Shown: positions 9,645 to 18,521 of the stretch, one piece after another | Layout of the letters: every line of letters starts with the position of its first letter | How positions within the stretch are numbered: the stretch's first letter is position 1 | NCBI RefSeq assembly: GCF_013044135.1 | Contig: NZ_JABEPP010000004.1 | Span: forward strand, 1 to 64,000 | Direction of reading: 5' to 3' | Length of the DNA stretch: 64,000 nt | Source: Enterovirga aerilata | GTDB lineage: Bacteria > Pseudomonadota > Alphaproteobacteria > Rhizobiales > Beijerinckiaceae | The notes under the pieces: model-generated | Seen by the model: only the letters and a program-made list of their open reading frames with translations | Told to the model about the DNA's origin: nothing | Database searches by the model: none | Made by a program: the position numbers and the translations under genes

Positions 9645-9662
9645 CCGGATGGAAGCCTCGTC

Positions 9663-10235
9663 GTGAAGGGCCGTCCGCTCCTGGCGGTGGCGGCGGCTGC
9701 CGCCTCCTCGCTGGCGCTCGCGGCATGCCTGGAGGTGGGTCTCGCCTCCTCGGTCGCCTTCCCGCCGGACGTTCCGGGCCTCGATGCGGGCCAGCCCTGG
9801 CTCCGCCTGCCGGTCGATGCCTGGGTGACGGAGGGCGGCATCGAGCCTGTCGCGATCGCGGCCTGTTTCGCGTCGTCCTGCTCGCCTCCCGCGGCCGTCG
9901 GCCTGTTCCGGGCGCGCGGAACGGCCGCCGAACGCCTCGCGGCCGCGGCGGCCGAGCCGCAGCGGCTCGTCCGTGCGCTGCTGGAAGGCAGGCCGCGCCC
10001 GCGCAGTCTCGGCTCGGCCCCGCGGCCGAAGATCACGGCCGCGGCGGAGCCCCTGCGCGAGGCCGGATGGCGCGGCTTCACGCTCCACATGGCCCGGCAG
10101 GACGGCTCCCGCCCGGCTTATGCGGCCGTCCTGACCCGGATGGCGGGCGGGGCAGCGACGGCCGTCGTGGTGGTCGCAGCCGCGCCGGATGCGGCGCAGC
10201 GCCTCGCCCGCGAGGTCGCCGCGCGGCAGGGTTGA
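9663..10235 (+). CDS. Predicted lipoprotein of unknown function
   Basis: A 190-residue protein starting at GTG 9663. A signal peptide with the lipobox LALAAC places the lipidated Cys near residue 21. I do not recognise the mature part, which contains one more cysteine pair (CFASSC) and two alanine-rich stretches. It follows the GST gene by 18 bases, so it may share that operon. Lipidation is inferred from the lipobox; membrane side and role are unknown. Confidence 0.7.
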   Translation: MKGRPLLAVAAAAASSLALAACLEVGLASSVAFPPDVPGLDAGQPWLRLPVDAWVTEGGIEPVAIAACFASSCSPPAAVGLFRARGTAAERLAAAAAEPQRLVRALLEGRPRPRSLGSAPRPKITAAAEPLREAGWRGFTLHMARQDGSRPAYAAVLTRMAGGAATAVVVVAAAPDAAQRLAREVAARQG

Positions 10236-10295
10236 TCGCAGGGTTGATCGCCGACCTTGCGCAAGGGCAGCCCGTGCGACTAGAAGGGGCGGCGC

Positions 10296-10371
10296 GCCGC
10301 AATAGCTCAGCTGGTAGAGCATCTCATTCGTAATGAGAGGGTCGGGGGTTCGAATCCCTCTTGCGGCACCA
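10296..10371 (+). tRNA. tRNA-Thr (anticodon CGT)
   Basis: The cloverleaf folds cleanly: acceptor GCCGCAA with TTGCGGC, D arm GCTC/GAGC, anticodon stem TCTCA/TGAGA around TTCGTAA, and the T loop GGTTCGAATCC region. The anticodon CGT at 10329-10331 reads ACG (threonine). Discriminator A and an encoded CCA end at 10371, giving 76 nt. Confidence 0.97.
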
Positions 10372-10397
10372 CTCTCGCAGGCGGGATCGCGACGACC

Positions 10398-10676
10398 GTG
10401 GAGAGCGGGTCATCCTCCGTGCTGCCGCCCGGCTGGTCCGGCGACGAAAGGCGGATCGCGAAGATCTTCACGTTCGCGAGCTTCCCGCAGGCCATCGCCT
10501 TCATGGTCGAGGTGGCCTTCTTCTGCGAGGCGGCGAACCATCATCCGGACTGGACGAACACCTATCGCCGCGTCTCGGTCGAGCTCACGACGCATGATGC
10601 CGGTCGCGTGACGGAAAAGGACCTCAGGCTCGCGCGCCACATGGACGAGGTGCATGGGAGGCTGACGGGGCGCTGA
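10398..10676 (+). CDS. phhB: 4a-hydroxytetrahydrobiopterin dehydratase (pterin-4a-carbinolamine dehydratase)
   Basis: A 92-residue protein with GTG start at 10398. The family signature is complete: EAANHHPDWTNTYRRVSVEL, followed by TTHDAGRVT, giving the catalytic His-His-Pro and the distal His. The enzyme dehydrates the 4a-carbinolamine formed by aromatic amino acid hydroxylases. No phenylalanine hydroxylase is nearby, and the protein is also common in bacteria lacking that enzyme, where a molybdopterin-related or other role has been proposed. Confidence 0.93.
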   Translation: MESGSSSVLPPGWSGDERRIAKIFTFASFPQAIAFMVEVAFFCEAANHHPDWTNTYRRVSVELTTHDAGRVTEKDLRLARHMDEVHGRLTGR

Positions 10677-10688
10677 GGCCCCTTCACA

Positions 10689-10717
10689 TTGACATCGCGG
10701 CCGTTCCTCCGCATAAG
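10689..10717 (+). promoter_or_regulatory. Sigma-70-type promoter for rpmH-rnpA
   Basis: A consensus -35 TTGACA (10689-10694) stands 17 bases before a -10 CATAAG (10712-10717). It lies 111 bases upstream of the rpmH start, leaving room for a leader, as is usual for the L34 operon. Confidence 0.6.
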
Positions 10718-10827
10718 CCCGCGCGAGCAGAGGGTGCCCTTGCGGCGCCCCGCCCGTCTTTTCGGACACAGTCGCAACACCACATAGCGGTCGGGAGCCC
10801 ACCCGGACACGCGACCGGAGATGACAC

Positions 10828-10962
10828 GTGAAGAGGACCTATCAACCCTCGAAGCTCGTCCGCAAGCGGCGGCACGGGTTCCGGGCCCGCATGGCGACGG
10901 TGGGGGGCCGCAAGGTCATCGCAGCGCGCCGGGCGCGCGGCCGCAAGCGCCTCTCGGCCTGA
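10828..10962 (+). CDS. rpmH: 50S ribosomal protein L34
   Basis: A 44-residue, very basic protein that begins [20 protein letters not shown] after its GTG start at 10828 and ends RKRLSA. This is the complete L34 sequence pattern. L34 is a component of the large subunit. It is followed 17 bases later by rnpA, the near-universal bacterial order. Confidence 0.98.
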   Translation: MKRTYQPSKLVRKRRHGFRARMATVGGRKVIAARRARGRKRLSA

Positions 10963-10979
10963 GATCGCGGGCCGCCCCC

Positions 10980-11405
10980 ATGCGCGCCCGGCCTGAGGCG
11001 GCGCTGGGACGCCTGACCAAGCGACCCGAATTCCTGGCGGCGGCCACGGGCCGCCGCTTCCACACCGAGCGGATGAGCCTGCAGGGGCTGCGCCGCCCGG
11101 AACGGGACGGTGCGGCCGGCCTGAGAGTCGGGTTCACGGTCACCAAGCGCGTCGGGCATGCGACCGAGCGCAATCGCATCCGGCGGCGGCTGCGCAGCGC
11201 GGTGGCCGAGGCCGGCCTAGCCTTCGCGGCCGAGCCCGCCGACATCGTCGTGATCGGACGTCGCGACGCGCTGTCCGCTCCCTACGCCACCCTGATCGAG
11301 GACCTGTCGCGCGGCCTGGCGGCCGTCACGCGACCCGGGGCGCCGGGCCGTGGCCGCGGCCACGGTGCCAGGCCCGCTCGAGAGGCCGCCCCCGAGCGGA
11401 CCTGA
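10980..11405 (+). CDS. rnpA: Ribonuclease P protein component
   Basis: A 141-residue protein from ATG 10980. It carries [20 protein letters not shown] at the N-terminus and the diagnostic RNR motif [10 protein letters not shown]. It is the protein cofactor of RNase P, which matures tRNA 5' ends. The C-terminal tail (about 20 residues, rich in Gly, Arg and Pro) extends past the family core. yidC follows at once with no yidD between them. Confidence 0.96.
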   Translation: MRARPEAALGRLTKRPEFLAAATGRRFHTERMSLQGLRRPERDGAAGLRVGFTVTKRVGHATERNRIRRRLRSAVAEAGLAFAAEPADIVVIGRRDALSAPYATLIEDLSRGLAAVTRPGAPGRGRGHGARPAREAAPERT

Positions 11406-11409
11406 CACC

Positions 11410-13230
11410 ATGCGTGAAGACAACAAGAACCTGCTGCTCGCCATCGCCCTGTCGGTCGCCGTCCTGATCGGCTGGAACTATTTCTACGGCGTGCCGATGG
11501 TGGAGCGGCAGAAGCAGGCTGCCACCAGCCAGACCGCGCCGGGCCAGAACCCGCAGGTCCCGAGCCCGTCGCCGCGCGAGGGCCAGCCCTCGGCCCCGGC
11601 GCCCTCGACGGTCCCGTCCGTGCCGGGCACGCCCGTGGTCGAGACCCGGGAGGCGGCGCTCGCCCGCTCGCCGCGCATCGGCATCGACACGCCCTCGCTC
11701 GCCGGCTCCATCGCCCTGAAGGGCGGGCGCATCGACGACGTATCCCTCAAGAACTACCGCGAGACGGTCGACCCGAACTCGCCGCGCATCGTGCTCCTCT
11801 CGCCTTCGGGCAGCCCGACCCCCTACTACGCCGAGTTCGGCTGGGTCGGCCCCGGCGCGCCGAACCAGGACACGGTCTGGACGGCCGATGCGCAGACGCT
11901 CACGCCGGCCCGGCCGGTCACGCTGACCTGGGACAACGGCGCGGGACTGGTCTTCCGCCGGGTGATCTCGGTGGACGAGAAGTTCATGTTCTCGGTCCAG
12001 GACACGGTCGAGAACCGCGGCGCCGCAGCCGTGACGCTCTATCCCTACTCGCTCGTCTCCCGGCACGGAAAGCCGCCGACCCAGGGCTACTACGTCCTGC
12101 ACGAGGGCCTGATCGGCGTCGTCGGCGACAGCGGGCTCCAGGAATGGGGCTACGCGGCGCTCGACAAGGAGGCCGTCATCCCGGGTCAGACGACCCGCGG
12201 CAAGATCTGGAACGCCGCGACCGGCGGCTTCCTCGGCATTACGGACAAGTACTGGGCCGCCGCCGTCATCCCGGAGCAGAGCCAGCCCTACCAGGGCAGC
12301 TTCACATCCCGCCAGGAGGGGAGCGGCTTCATCTACCAGGCGAACGCGCTCTCCGACGCGAGGACGGTCACGCCCGGCGCCACGGCCCAGCTCACCCAGC
12401 ACCTCTTCGCGGGGGCCAAGGAGGTCGCGCAGGTCGACGCCTACGAGGCCTCGCTCGGCATTAAGAGGTTCGACCTCCTGATCGACTGGGGCTGGTTCTA
12501 CTTCATCACCAAGCCGATGTTCAAAGCGCTGGACTTCTTCTTCCGGATGTTCGGCAATTTCGGCGTGTCGATCCTGCTCGTCACCCTCATCCTGAAGCTG
12601 TTCTTCGTGCCCTTGGCCAACCGGAGCTACGTCTCCATGGCGAAGATGAAGGCGGTGCAGCCCGAGATGATGGCGATCCGCGAGCGCTACAAGGACGATC
12701 GCGTCAAGCAGCAGCAGGAGATGATGGCGCTCTACAAGCGCGAGAAGATCAATCCGGTCGCCGGCTGCTGGCCGATCCTGATCCAGATCCCGGTCTTCTT
12801 CGCGCTCTACAAGGTGCTCTTCGTCACCATCGAGATGCGGCACGCGCCGTTCTTCGGCTGGATCAAGGACCTCGCGGCGCCCGACCCGACCTCGATCTTC
12901 AACCTGTTCGGTCTCCTGCCCTACGAGGTGCCGCAGTTCCTGCATATCGGCGTGTGGCCCATCATCATGGGCATCACGATGTTCCTGCAGATGAAGATGA
13001 ATCCGGAGCCGCCGGACCCGGTCCAGAAGGCCATGTTCTCCTGGATGCCGGTGATCTTCACCTTCATGCTGGCGAGCTTCCCGGCGGGGCTGGTGATCTA
13101 CTGGGCCTGGAACAACGCGCTCTCCGTGCTGCAGCAGGGCATCATCATGCGGCGCAACGGCGTGAAGATCGAGCTGTGGGACAACCTTCGCGCGACCTTC
13201 GCGAAGAAGCCGGCGACAGCCAAGGGGTAG
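11410..13230 (+). CDS. yidC: Membrane protein insertase YidC
   Basis: A 606-residue protein from ATG 11410 ([20 protein letters not shown]). The first transmembrane segment spans roughly residues 7-25. A Pro/Ser-rich linker and the large periplasmic beta domain (about 60-350) follow. The conserved five-helix insertase core closes the protein, including [16 protein letters not shown], the cytoplasmic [17 protein letters not shown] and the [12 protein letters not shown] hairpin. YidC inserts and folds inner-membrane proteins with or without SecYEG. It begins four bases after rnpA. Confidence 0.98.
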   Translation: MREDNKNLLLAIALSVAVLIGWNYFYGVPMVERQKQAATSQTAPGQNPQVPSPSPREGQPSAPAPSTVPSVPGTPVVETREAALARSPRIGIDTPSLAGSIALKGGRIDDVSLKNYRETVDPNSPRIVLLSPSGSPTPYYAEFGWVGPGAPNQDTVWTADAQTLTPARPVTLTWDNGAGLVFRRVISVDEKFMFSVQDTVENRGAAAVTLYPYSLVSRHGKPPTQGYYVLHEGLIGVVGDSGLQEWGYAALDKEAVIPGQTTRGKIWNAATGGFLGITDKYWAAAVIPEQSQPYQGSFTSRQEGSGFIYQANALSDARTVTPGATAQLTQHLFAGAKEVAQVDAYEASLGIKRFDLLIDWGWFYFITKPMFKALDFFFRMFGNFGVSILLVTLILKLFFVPLANRSYVSMAKMKAVQPEMMAIRERYKDDRVKQQQEMMALYKREKINPVAGCWPILIQIPVFFALYKVLFVTIEMRHAPFFGWIKDLAAPDPTSIFNLFGLLPYEVPQFLHIGVWPIIMGITMFLQMKMNPEPPDPVQKAMFSWMPVIFTFMLASFPAGLVIYWAWNNALSVLQQGIIMRRNGVKIELWDNLRATFAKKPATAKG

Positions 13231-13243
13231 CCGGATCGCTGTC

Positions 13244-13266
13244 GTCGCCGGGCTTGTCCCGGCGAC
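13244..13266. repeat. 23-bp palindrome downstream of yidC
   Basis: The arms GTCGCCGGG and CCCGGCGAC pair perfectly around CTTGT. Architecture matches the palindromes at 831 and 2666 (9-5-9), but the arm sequence differs. It could act as a hairpin between yidC and engB. Confidence 0.6.
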
Positions 13267-13330
13267 CCCGATGTGAGCAGCCTCCCCCTCTCCAATCCAG
13301 GTGGCCGGGCAGCCCGGCCAAGACGCAGGC

Positions 13331-13987
13331 GTGACCGAGCCCACCGATACCGACGACTTCGCCGAGGCCGGCCGAAAGCTCTTCGCCGGCGCGGCCGACT
13401 TCGTCTGGGCGGCATCGCGCATCGACAACCTTCCCCCGATGGAGGGGGTCGAGATCGCCTTCGCCGGCCGCTCCAATGTCGGCAAGTCGAGCCTCGTCAA
13501 CGCGCTCACCGGGCGCCGGACGCTGGCCCGCACCTCGCACACGCCCGGCCGGACGCAGGAGCTGAACTTCTTCGACATCGGCGGCCGGCTGCGGCTCGTC
13601 GACATGCCCGGCTACGGCTTCGCGGCGGCCGGCAAGGAGAAGGTCGAGGCCTGGACCAGGCTGATCCATGCCTATCTGCGCGGCCGCGCCAATCTCGCCC
13701 GGGTCTATGTCCTGATCGATGCCCGGCACGGCCTCAAGGCGAACGATGCCGGCGTCCTCGACGGGCTCGATACGGCCGCGGTCTCCTACCAGATCGTCCT
13801 CACCAAGGCGGACGAGCTGAAGGGCGGGGCGCTGGAGCGGCGCGTCGGCGAGACCGAGGAGGCGATCCGGCGCCGGCCCGCCGCCTTCCCGGCCGTGCAG
13901 CCGACCTCGAGCCGGACGGGCCTCGGCATCCCGGAACTGCGCGCCTCGATCGCCCGGCTCCTGGCCGAGCGGGGAGAGGCCCCGTGA
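13331..13987 (+). CDS. engB: Ribosome biogenesis GTP-binding protein EngB (YihA/YsxC)
   Basis: About 218 residues from GTG 13331; GTG 13301 would add ten residues and cannot be excluded. GTPase motifs: G1 AGRSNVGKSS, the G2-region threonines in TSHTPGRTQ, G3 DMPGYG, G4 TKAD and a C-terminal SSRTG. EngB assists late 50S subunit assembly. The stop overlaps the start of the DUF423 gene by GTGA. Confidence 0.96.
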   Translation: MTEPTDTDDFAEAGRKLFAGAADFVWAASRIDNLPPMEGVEIAFAGRSNVGKSSLVNALTGRRTLARTSHTPGRTQELNFFDIGGRLRLVDMPGYGFAAAGKEKVEAWTRLIHAYLRGRANLARVYVLIDARHGLKANDAGVLDGLDTAAVSYQIVLTKADELKGGALERRVGETEEAIRRRPAAFPAVQPTSSRTGLGIPELRASIARLLAERGEAP

Positions 13988-14364
13988 GGGGCGGGCCGGA
14001 GCGCGCTCTCGTCGGCCTGGGCGCGCTGGCGGGCTGCCTCGGCGTCGCCCTCTCGGCGGCCGCCTCGCATGTGACCGGGGGCGGCACGCTGGAGATCTCG
14101 GCGCGCTTCCTCCTCGTCCATGCGCCGGCCCTGATCGGGGTCGCGGCCGGGGCCGCGACGGGCCTGCTCCACCGCGCGGCCGCGCTCGCGGCAGGCGCAA
14201 TCCTCGTGCTCGGGCTCGCGCTCTTCTCGGGCGATCTCGCCGCGCGCGCCCTGCGCGGGGCCGCGCTGCTGCCGATGGCGGCGCCCGCGGGAGGCATCCT
14301 GATGATGGCGGGATGGCTGCTCGCCGCGCTCTCGGCCGTCATAGGTGGACGGAGGGCAGCGTGA
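13984..14364 (+). CDS. DUF423 family small membrane protein
   Basis: A 126-residue, strongly hydrophobic protein with about four transmembrane segments, starting at GTG 13984, which overlaps the engB stop. The opening ALVGLGALAGCLGVALSAAA and the AHA-like turn before LLVHAPALIGVA match the DUF423 pattern (YgdD-like inner-membrane proteins). No function is established for the family. Overlap with engB implies co-translation. Confidence 0.8.
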   Translation: MRGGPERALVGLGALAGCLGVALSAAASHVTGGGTLEISARFLLVHAPALIGVAAGAATGLLHRAAALAAGAILVLGLALFSGDLAARALRGAALLPMAAPAGGILMMAGWLLAALSAVIGGRRAA

Positions 14365-14539
14365 AGCTTGCCCTTTCCCCGAGCTCGGCAATATAAGGCG
14401 GGAGACCTCGGCCGATCCCGCGCCGACCCGCCATCGCGCCACCGCGCCTTCTCGACCTGAACAGCTCGCTCGTCCGAGATGGCCCTCCAGACGCCGCGTC
14501 GGGTGACGCATTCGGCCTGTCGCAGCAGGGAGTACCGAC

Positions 14540-14734
14540 ATGGCGGAACATCGCTTCAACGTTGGCCAGCGCGTTCGCGTGAAGACCCGCTTCCTCGACC
14601 GCTCCGGCGAGGGCGTCTACGAGGTGGTCCGCCAGCTCCCGGCGACCCCGAACGGCGACTACCATTACCGCATCAAGAGCCCGAACGGGCAGGAAAGGGC
14701 GGTTGCGGAGACGGAGCTCGCCCCGGCCGGCTGA
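14540..14734 (+). CDS. Small conserved-type hypothetical protein (SH3-like)
   Basis: A 64-residue protein preceded by AGGGAG eight bases before the ATG. The sequence FNVGQRVRVKTRFLDRSGEG followed by YEVVRQLP and YRIKSPNGQER looks like a small beta-barrel of the KOW/SH3 kind, and Lys and Arg are frequent. It is intact and has codon use like its neighbours. Function is unknown. It sits eight bases before the next small gene. Confidence 0.65.
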   Translation: MAEHRFNVGQRVRVKTRFLDRSGEGVYEVVRQLPATPNGDYHYRIKSPNGQERAVAETELAPAG

Positions 14735-14742
14735 CGCGCCGG

Positions 14743-15033
14743 ATGGCCGCTCCCGCGAACCGCTTCGCCAGGGTGGCGGCGCCCGATCCGGACGCCGTCA
14801 CGGTCACGATCCGCCAGGGCTCGGACGGCGTGATGCTGGGCGAGGTCGAGGGACCCGCATCTTCCGCGCCGGGCGGGCTGCCGCCGCTGAGCTTCGGCCG
14901 GGACGGCTCGCTCGGGGCGCACCAGGCGCTCGCGGTCGGCTGCCAGCTCGCCAACGAGCTCGGCCGGGAGGTCGTGGTGATCGACGAGGGCGGAAACTGG
15001 CGCCCCGCCTGGGGCCGGCTTGAGCCCGCGTGA
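14743..15033 (+). CDS. Small hypothetical protein
   Basis: A 96-residue protein from ATG 14743, eight bases after the preceding stop. I do not recognise a family. It has acidic and hydrophobic patches, no signal peptide and no membrane segment. Its end overlaps a possible TTG start (15020) for the histidine kinase, so the two small genes and the kinase cassette may be one transcript. Confidence 0.6.
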   Translation: MAAPANRFARVAAPDPDAVTVTIRQGSDGVMLGEVEGPASSAPGGLPPLSFGRDGSLGAHQALAVGCQLANELGREVVVIDEGGNWRPAWGRLEPA

Positions 15034-15076
15034 GCCCGCCGGTTCCGTAGCCTTGCCAGGACGGCCCTCCCCATCC

Positions 15077-16966
15077 ATGTCCCGGCTCGCGCCGCCCCTG
15101 CCCGACGGCCTCGACCTCGCCGAGCCGGGCACAGAGCCGGCGCCGCTCCGGCGCGGCATGTCCGTGCGCGGGCATCTCGGCATCTTCACCGCCGTCCTGG
15201 CGGCCCCGATCCTCATCTTCGTCGGTTTCCTGCTTTGGCAGATCGCGGCCCGCGAGCGCGCGCGGCTGGAGGACGAGGCGGGGCAGATCGCCCGCAGCGT
15301 CGCGATCGCGGTCGACCGCGACATCACCGGCCTTCTCGCCTCGCTCGACGTGCTGTCGCTCTCGGCGAACCTGCAGAGCGGAAACCTGCAGGCCTTCTAC
15401 GAGCAGGCCAGGGAGGTCTCCGACCGGCAGGGCATCATGCCTGTCCTGTCCGACATGGCGGGGCAGCAGCTCGTCAATGTGCGGGTGCCATGGGGCACGC
15501 CGCTCCCGAAATCGGGGCTTCCGGTCGATCAGGCGGCCATCGCGGCCGGGCGCGCCTTCGTGACGGACGTCTTTCCCGGCCAGGTGTCCGGGCAGCCGGT
15601 CTTCGCGGTCGCCACGGCCGTCCGGCGGGACGGGCAGCCGCGCTACGTCCTGAACTTCAGCCTCGGGCTCGACCGGCTCCAGCGGGTGATCGGCCAGGTG
15701 GACGCGCCGCCCGGCTACACCGTCGCGATCGTGGACCGGAACGGGATCATCATGGCCCGGAACGTCCGGCCGGAGGAATTCGTCGGCAAGCTTGCCACGC
15801 GGGACCTGCGCGAGCTCACCACCGGCCAGCAGGGAACCTGGTCCGGCACGACGGCGGACGGGACGCCCGTCTTCGGCGCCTATGCCCGCTCCGGGCTGAC
15901 AGGCTTCCGCGCGGCGGTGGGCATCCGATATTCCGAGCTGAACGAGCCGCTCTGGCGGTCCCTGTCGCTCTTCGCCGCGATCGGCCTCGCCATCCTGGCG
16001 CTCTCCGTCGTGCTCGGCGTCCTGTTCGGGCAGAGGATCACGGCCCCGATCCGGGCGCTGGCCGAGCGGGCCGCCGCGCTCGGCCGCGGCGAGCCGGTGC
16101 AGCCGCTCGAAACGACCCTCGCCGAAGCGAACCAGGTCGGCGCCGAGCTCGCCAGGGCCTCGGCCTCGCTGCGCGAGCGGGAGGCGGATCTGCGCGAGGC
16201 CAACGAGGAGGCGCAGCGCTTCGCCTATATCGTGAGCCACGACCTGCGCTCGCCCCTCGTCAACATCATGGGGTTCACGTCCGAGCTCGAGGCTCTGCGG
16301 CACGACGCCTTCCGCCGGCTCGAGGCCCTGCGCGGACCGGATGCGCCGGCGGCCGAGGTGAAGCAGGACAAGCAGCTCGGCGAGGATTTCGACGAGGCGA
16401 TCGGCTTCATCCGCACCTCGATCGCCAAGATGGACCGGCTGATCAACGCGATCCTCAAGCTCTCGCGCGAGGGGCGCCGCGAATTCCGGCCGGAGCGCGT
16501 CGATATGACCGCCCTCATCGAGGCGATCAAAGCTAACGCCACCACGCAGGCGGAGGCCGCGAACGCCACCATCACCACCTCGCGCCTGCCGCCGATCGCC
16601 AGCGACCGGCTCGCGCTGGAGCAGATCTTCTCCAACCTCATCGAGAACGCGGTCAAATACCTGCGGCCCGGCGTTCCGGGGGTCGTCGAGGTGAGCGGCC
16701 GCGTGCAGGGCCCGAACGTGATCTACGAGGTGCGCGACAACGGCCGCGGCATCGACCCGAAGGACCGGGAGCGGATCTTCGAGCTGTTCCGCCGGGCGGG
16801 CACGCAGGACAAGCCGGGCGAGGGGATCGGGCTCGCCCATGTCCGGGCCCTGGTGCGGCGGCTCGGCGGCAACATAACCTTGACCTCGGAGCCGGGTCGA
16901 GGTTCGACTTTTTCGGTCGTCTTGCCTAAGCGGTGGTCGGCCGAGACGCGAAGGAAGGCAGCATGA
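15077..16966 (+). CDS. Membrane sensor histidine kinase
   Basis: About 629 residues from ATG 15077 (a TTG at 15020 would add 19). TM1 lies near residues 35-55. A periplasmic Cache-like sensor region follows (about 60-295, with RYVLNFSLGLDRL and YTVAIVDRNGIIMARN), then TM2 near 300-325 and a HAMP linker. The HisKA H-box is FAYIVSHDLRSPLVNIMGF. The ATPase domain has N-box LIENAVKY, DNGRGI and GEGIGLAHV. Its stop overlaps the following receiver gene by ATGA. The signal is unknown. With the next two genes it makes a translationally coupled signalling cassette. Confidence 0.92.
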   Translation: MSRLAPPLPDGLDLAEPGTEPAPLRRGMSVRGHLGIFTAVLAAPILIFVGFLLWQIAARERARLEDEAGQIARSVAIAVDRDITGLLASLDVLSLSANLQSGNLQAFYEQAREVSDRQGIMPVLSDMAGQQLVNVRVPWGTPLPKSGLPVDQAAIAAGRAFVTDVFPGQVSGQPVFAVATAVRRDGQPRYVLNFSLGLDRLQRVIGQVDAPPGYTVAIVDRNGIIMARNVRPEEFVGKLATRDLRELTTGQQGTWSGTTADGTPVFGAYARSGLTGFRAAVGIRYSELNEPLWRSLSLFAAIGLAILALSVVLGVLFGQRITAPIRALAERAAALGRGEPVQPLETTLAEANQVGAELARASASLREREADLREANEEAQRFAYIVSHDLRSPLVNIMGFTSELEALRHDAFRRLEALRGPDAPAAEVKQDKQLGEDFDEAIGFIRTSIAKMDRLINAILKLSREGRREFRPERVDMTALIEAIKANATTQAEAANATITTSRLPPIASDRLALEQIFSNLIENAVKYLRPGVPGVVEVSGRVQGPNVIYEVRDNGRGIDPKDRERIFELFRRAGTQDKPGEGIGLAHVRALVRRLGGNITLTSEPGRGSTFSVVLPKRWSAETRRKAA

Positions 16967-17400
16967 CGATGCCGGTGACCATCATCATGGTCGAGGATGA
17001 CGAGGGCCATGCCCGGCTCATCGAGAAGAACATCCGCCGGGCGGGCGTGACCAACGAGATCGTCCCGTTCGCGGACGGAACGAGCGCGCTCGCCCACCTG
17101 CTCGGCCCCGACGGGAGCGGGCGCGAGAACGCGGGCAGGCCGCTCCTCATCCTGCTCGACCTGAACCTGCCCGATATGACGGGCGTCGACATCCTGAAGG
17201 TCGTCAAGGAGAACGAACATCTCAGGCGCGCGCCGGTCGTGATCCTGACGACGACGGACGACCAGCGCGAGATCCAGCGCTGCTACGATCTCGGCTGCAA
17301 CGTCTACATCACCAAGCCCGTGAATTACGAAGGCTTCGCCAACGCGATCCGGCAGCTCGGCCTGTTCTTCTCCGTCATCCAGGTGCCCGAGGCGGCATGA
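16963..17400 (+). CDS. Single-domain response regulator
   Basis: A 145-residue receiver-only protein. The acid pair is EDD in IIMVEDDEGHARLIE, the phosphoacceptor Asp lies in LLDLNLPDMTGVD, and the Thr and Lys of the switch are in LTTTDD and ITKPV. It has no output domain. It overlaps the upstream kinase and downstream hybrid genes by ATGA at both ends, so all three should be made in fixed ratio. The arrangement resembles small receivers placed behind bacteriophytochrome-type kinases, though no photosensor is seen here. Confidence 0.93.
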   Translation: MTMPVTIIMVEDDEGHARLIEKNIRRAGVTNEIVPFADGTSALAHLLGPDGSGRENAGRPLLILLDLNLPDMTGVDILKVVKENEHLRRAPVVILTTTDDQREIQRCYDLGCNVYITKPVNYEGFANAIRQLGLFFSVIQVPEAA

Positions 17401-18482
17401 CCGACCGGCCGCTCCGCATTCTGTATGTCGACGACGATCCAGGCCTTGCACGTCTCGTCCAGAAGGGCCTGGAGCGGCGCGGCTGCGCCGTGGAGACGGC
17501 GCATGACGGCGAGAGCGGGCTGCGGCGCATCGAGGAGGGCGGCATCGACGTCGTCGCGCTCGACCATTACATGCCCGGCCAGGACGGGCTGGAGACGCTC
17601 GCCCGCATCCGCGCGCTGACCGACCCGCCGCCCGTCGTCTACGTGACCGGAACGCAGGAGAGCAGCGTCGCGGTGGCGGCGCTCAAGGCCGGCGCCTCCG
17701 ACTACGTCGTCAAGACGATCGGCGAGGAGTTCATCCCGCTCCTTCTGGCGGCTATCGAGCAGGCGATGCATGCGGTCCGGCTCCGCCGCGCCAAGGAGGC
17801 GGCCGAGGCCGAGGTGAGGGCGGCCCGCGACCGCTTCGAGGCGCTCGCGGCCGAGCGCGCGCTCCTCATGCGGGAGGTCAATCACCGGGTCGGCAACTCG
17901 CTCCAGATCATCGCGGCGCTGCTGCACCTCCAGGCCTCCGCCAGCCAGAACGAGGACGTGAAATCGGCCCTCGCGGGTGCGAACCGGCGCGTGATGGCGG
18001 TCGCCCAGGTGCATCGCCGGCTCTACACGTCCGACGACGTGCAGACGGTCGCGCTCGACCAGTACCTGAAGGGTCTCGTGGAGGACCTGCGCAGCTCGGC
18101 AGAGGACGGCGAGGCGCACCGCATCTCGCTGCAGGCCGAGCCCGTCGAGGTCGATCCCGACAAGGCGGTCGCGGTGGGCGTCGTGGTCACCGAGCTCGTC
18201 CTCAATGCGATGAAATATGCCTATCCGGACGGGAAGGGGCCGATCCGGGTCAAGCTGCACAACGAGCCGTCGGGCCGCATCCTCCTCGTCGTCGAGGATG
18301 ACGGGGTCGGGCGCGATGCCGTGCCCGCCGAGCCGCGCTCGCCGAAGGGCCTCGGCCGCATGATCGTCAAGGCGATGGCGACCAAGCTCGATGCGGAATG
18401 GGGCCAGGACGAGAGCCACCGGGGCATGCGCGTGACCTTCGGCTTCTCCGGCCAGTCGCGGCCGCGCCAGCACGCGGCCTGA
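17397..18482 (+). CDS. Response regulator fused to an HWE/HisKA_2-type histidine kinase
   Basis: A 361-residue protein. An N-terminal receiver (ILYVDDDPGLARLV, then VVALDHYMPGQDGLETL and YVVKTIG) is joined by a coiled-coil-like linker (about 120-160) to a HisKA_2 dimerisation domain, whose H-box is MREVNHRVGNSLQIIAALL. The ATPase domain carries ELVLNAMKYAYP and DDGVGRD. Kinases of this class often feed the PhyR/EcfG general stress response in alphaproteobacteria, but no phyR or ecfG is in view. No membrane segment is present; phosphate from the upstream kinase could reach its receiver and alter its own kinase activity. Confidence 0.92.
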   Translation: MTDRPLRILYVDDDPGLARLVQKGLERRGCAVETAHDGESGLRRIEEGGIDVVALDHYMPGQDGLETLARIRALTDPPPVVYVTGTQESSVAVAALKAGASDYVVKTIGEEFIPLLLAAIEQAMHAVRLRRAKEAAEAEVRAARDRFEALAAERALLMREVNHRVGNSLQIIAALLHLQASASQNEDVKSALAGANRRVMAVAQVHRRLYTSDDVQTVALDQYLKGLVEDLRSSAEDGEAHRISLQAEPVEVDPDKAVAVGVVVTELVLNAMKYAYPDGKGPIRVKLHNEPSGRILLVVEDDGVGRDAVPAEPRSPKGLGRMIVKAMATKLDAEWGQDESHRGMRVTFGFSGQSRPRQHAA

Positions 18483-18521
18483 ACCTCGGCCCGCAGCACG
18501 CGCTCCAGCGGAGATTCGTCC

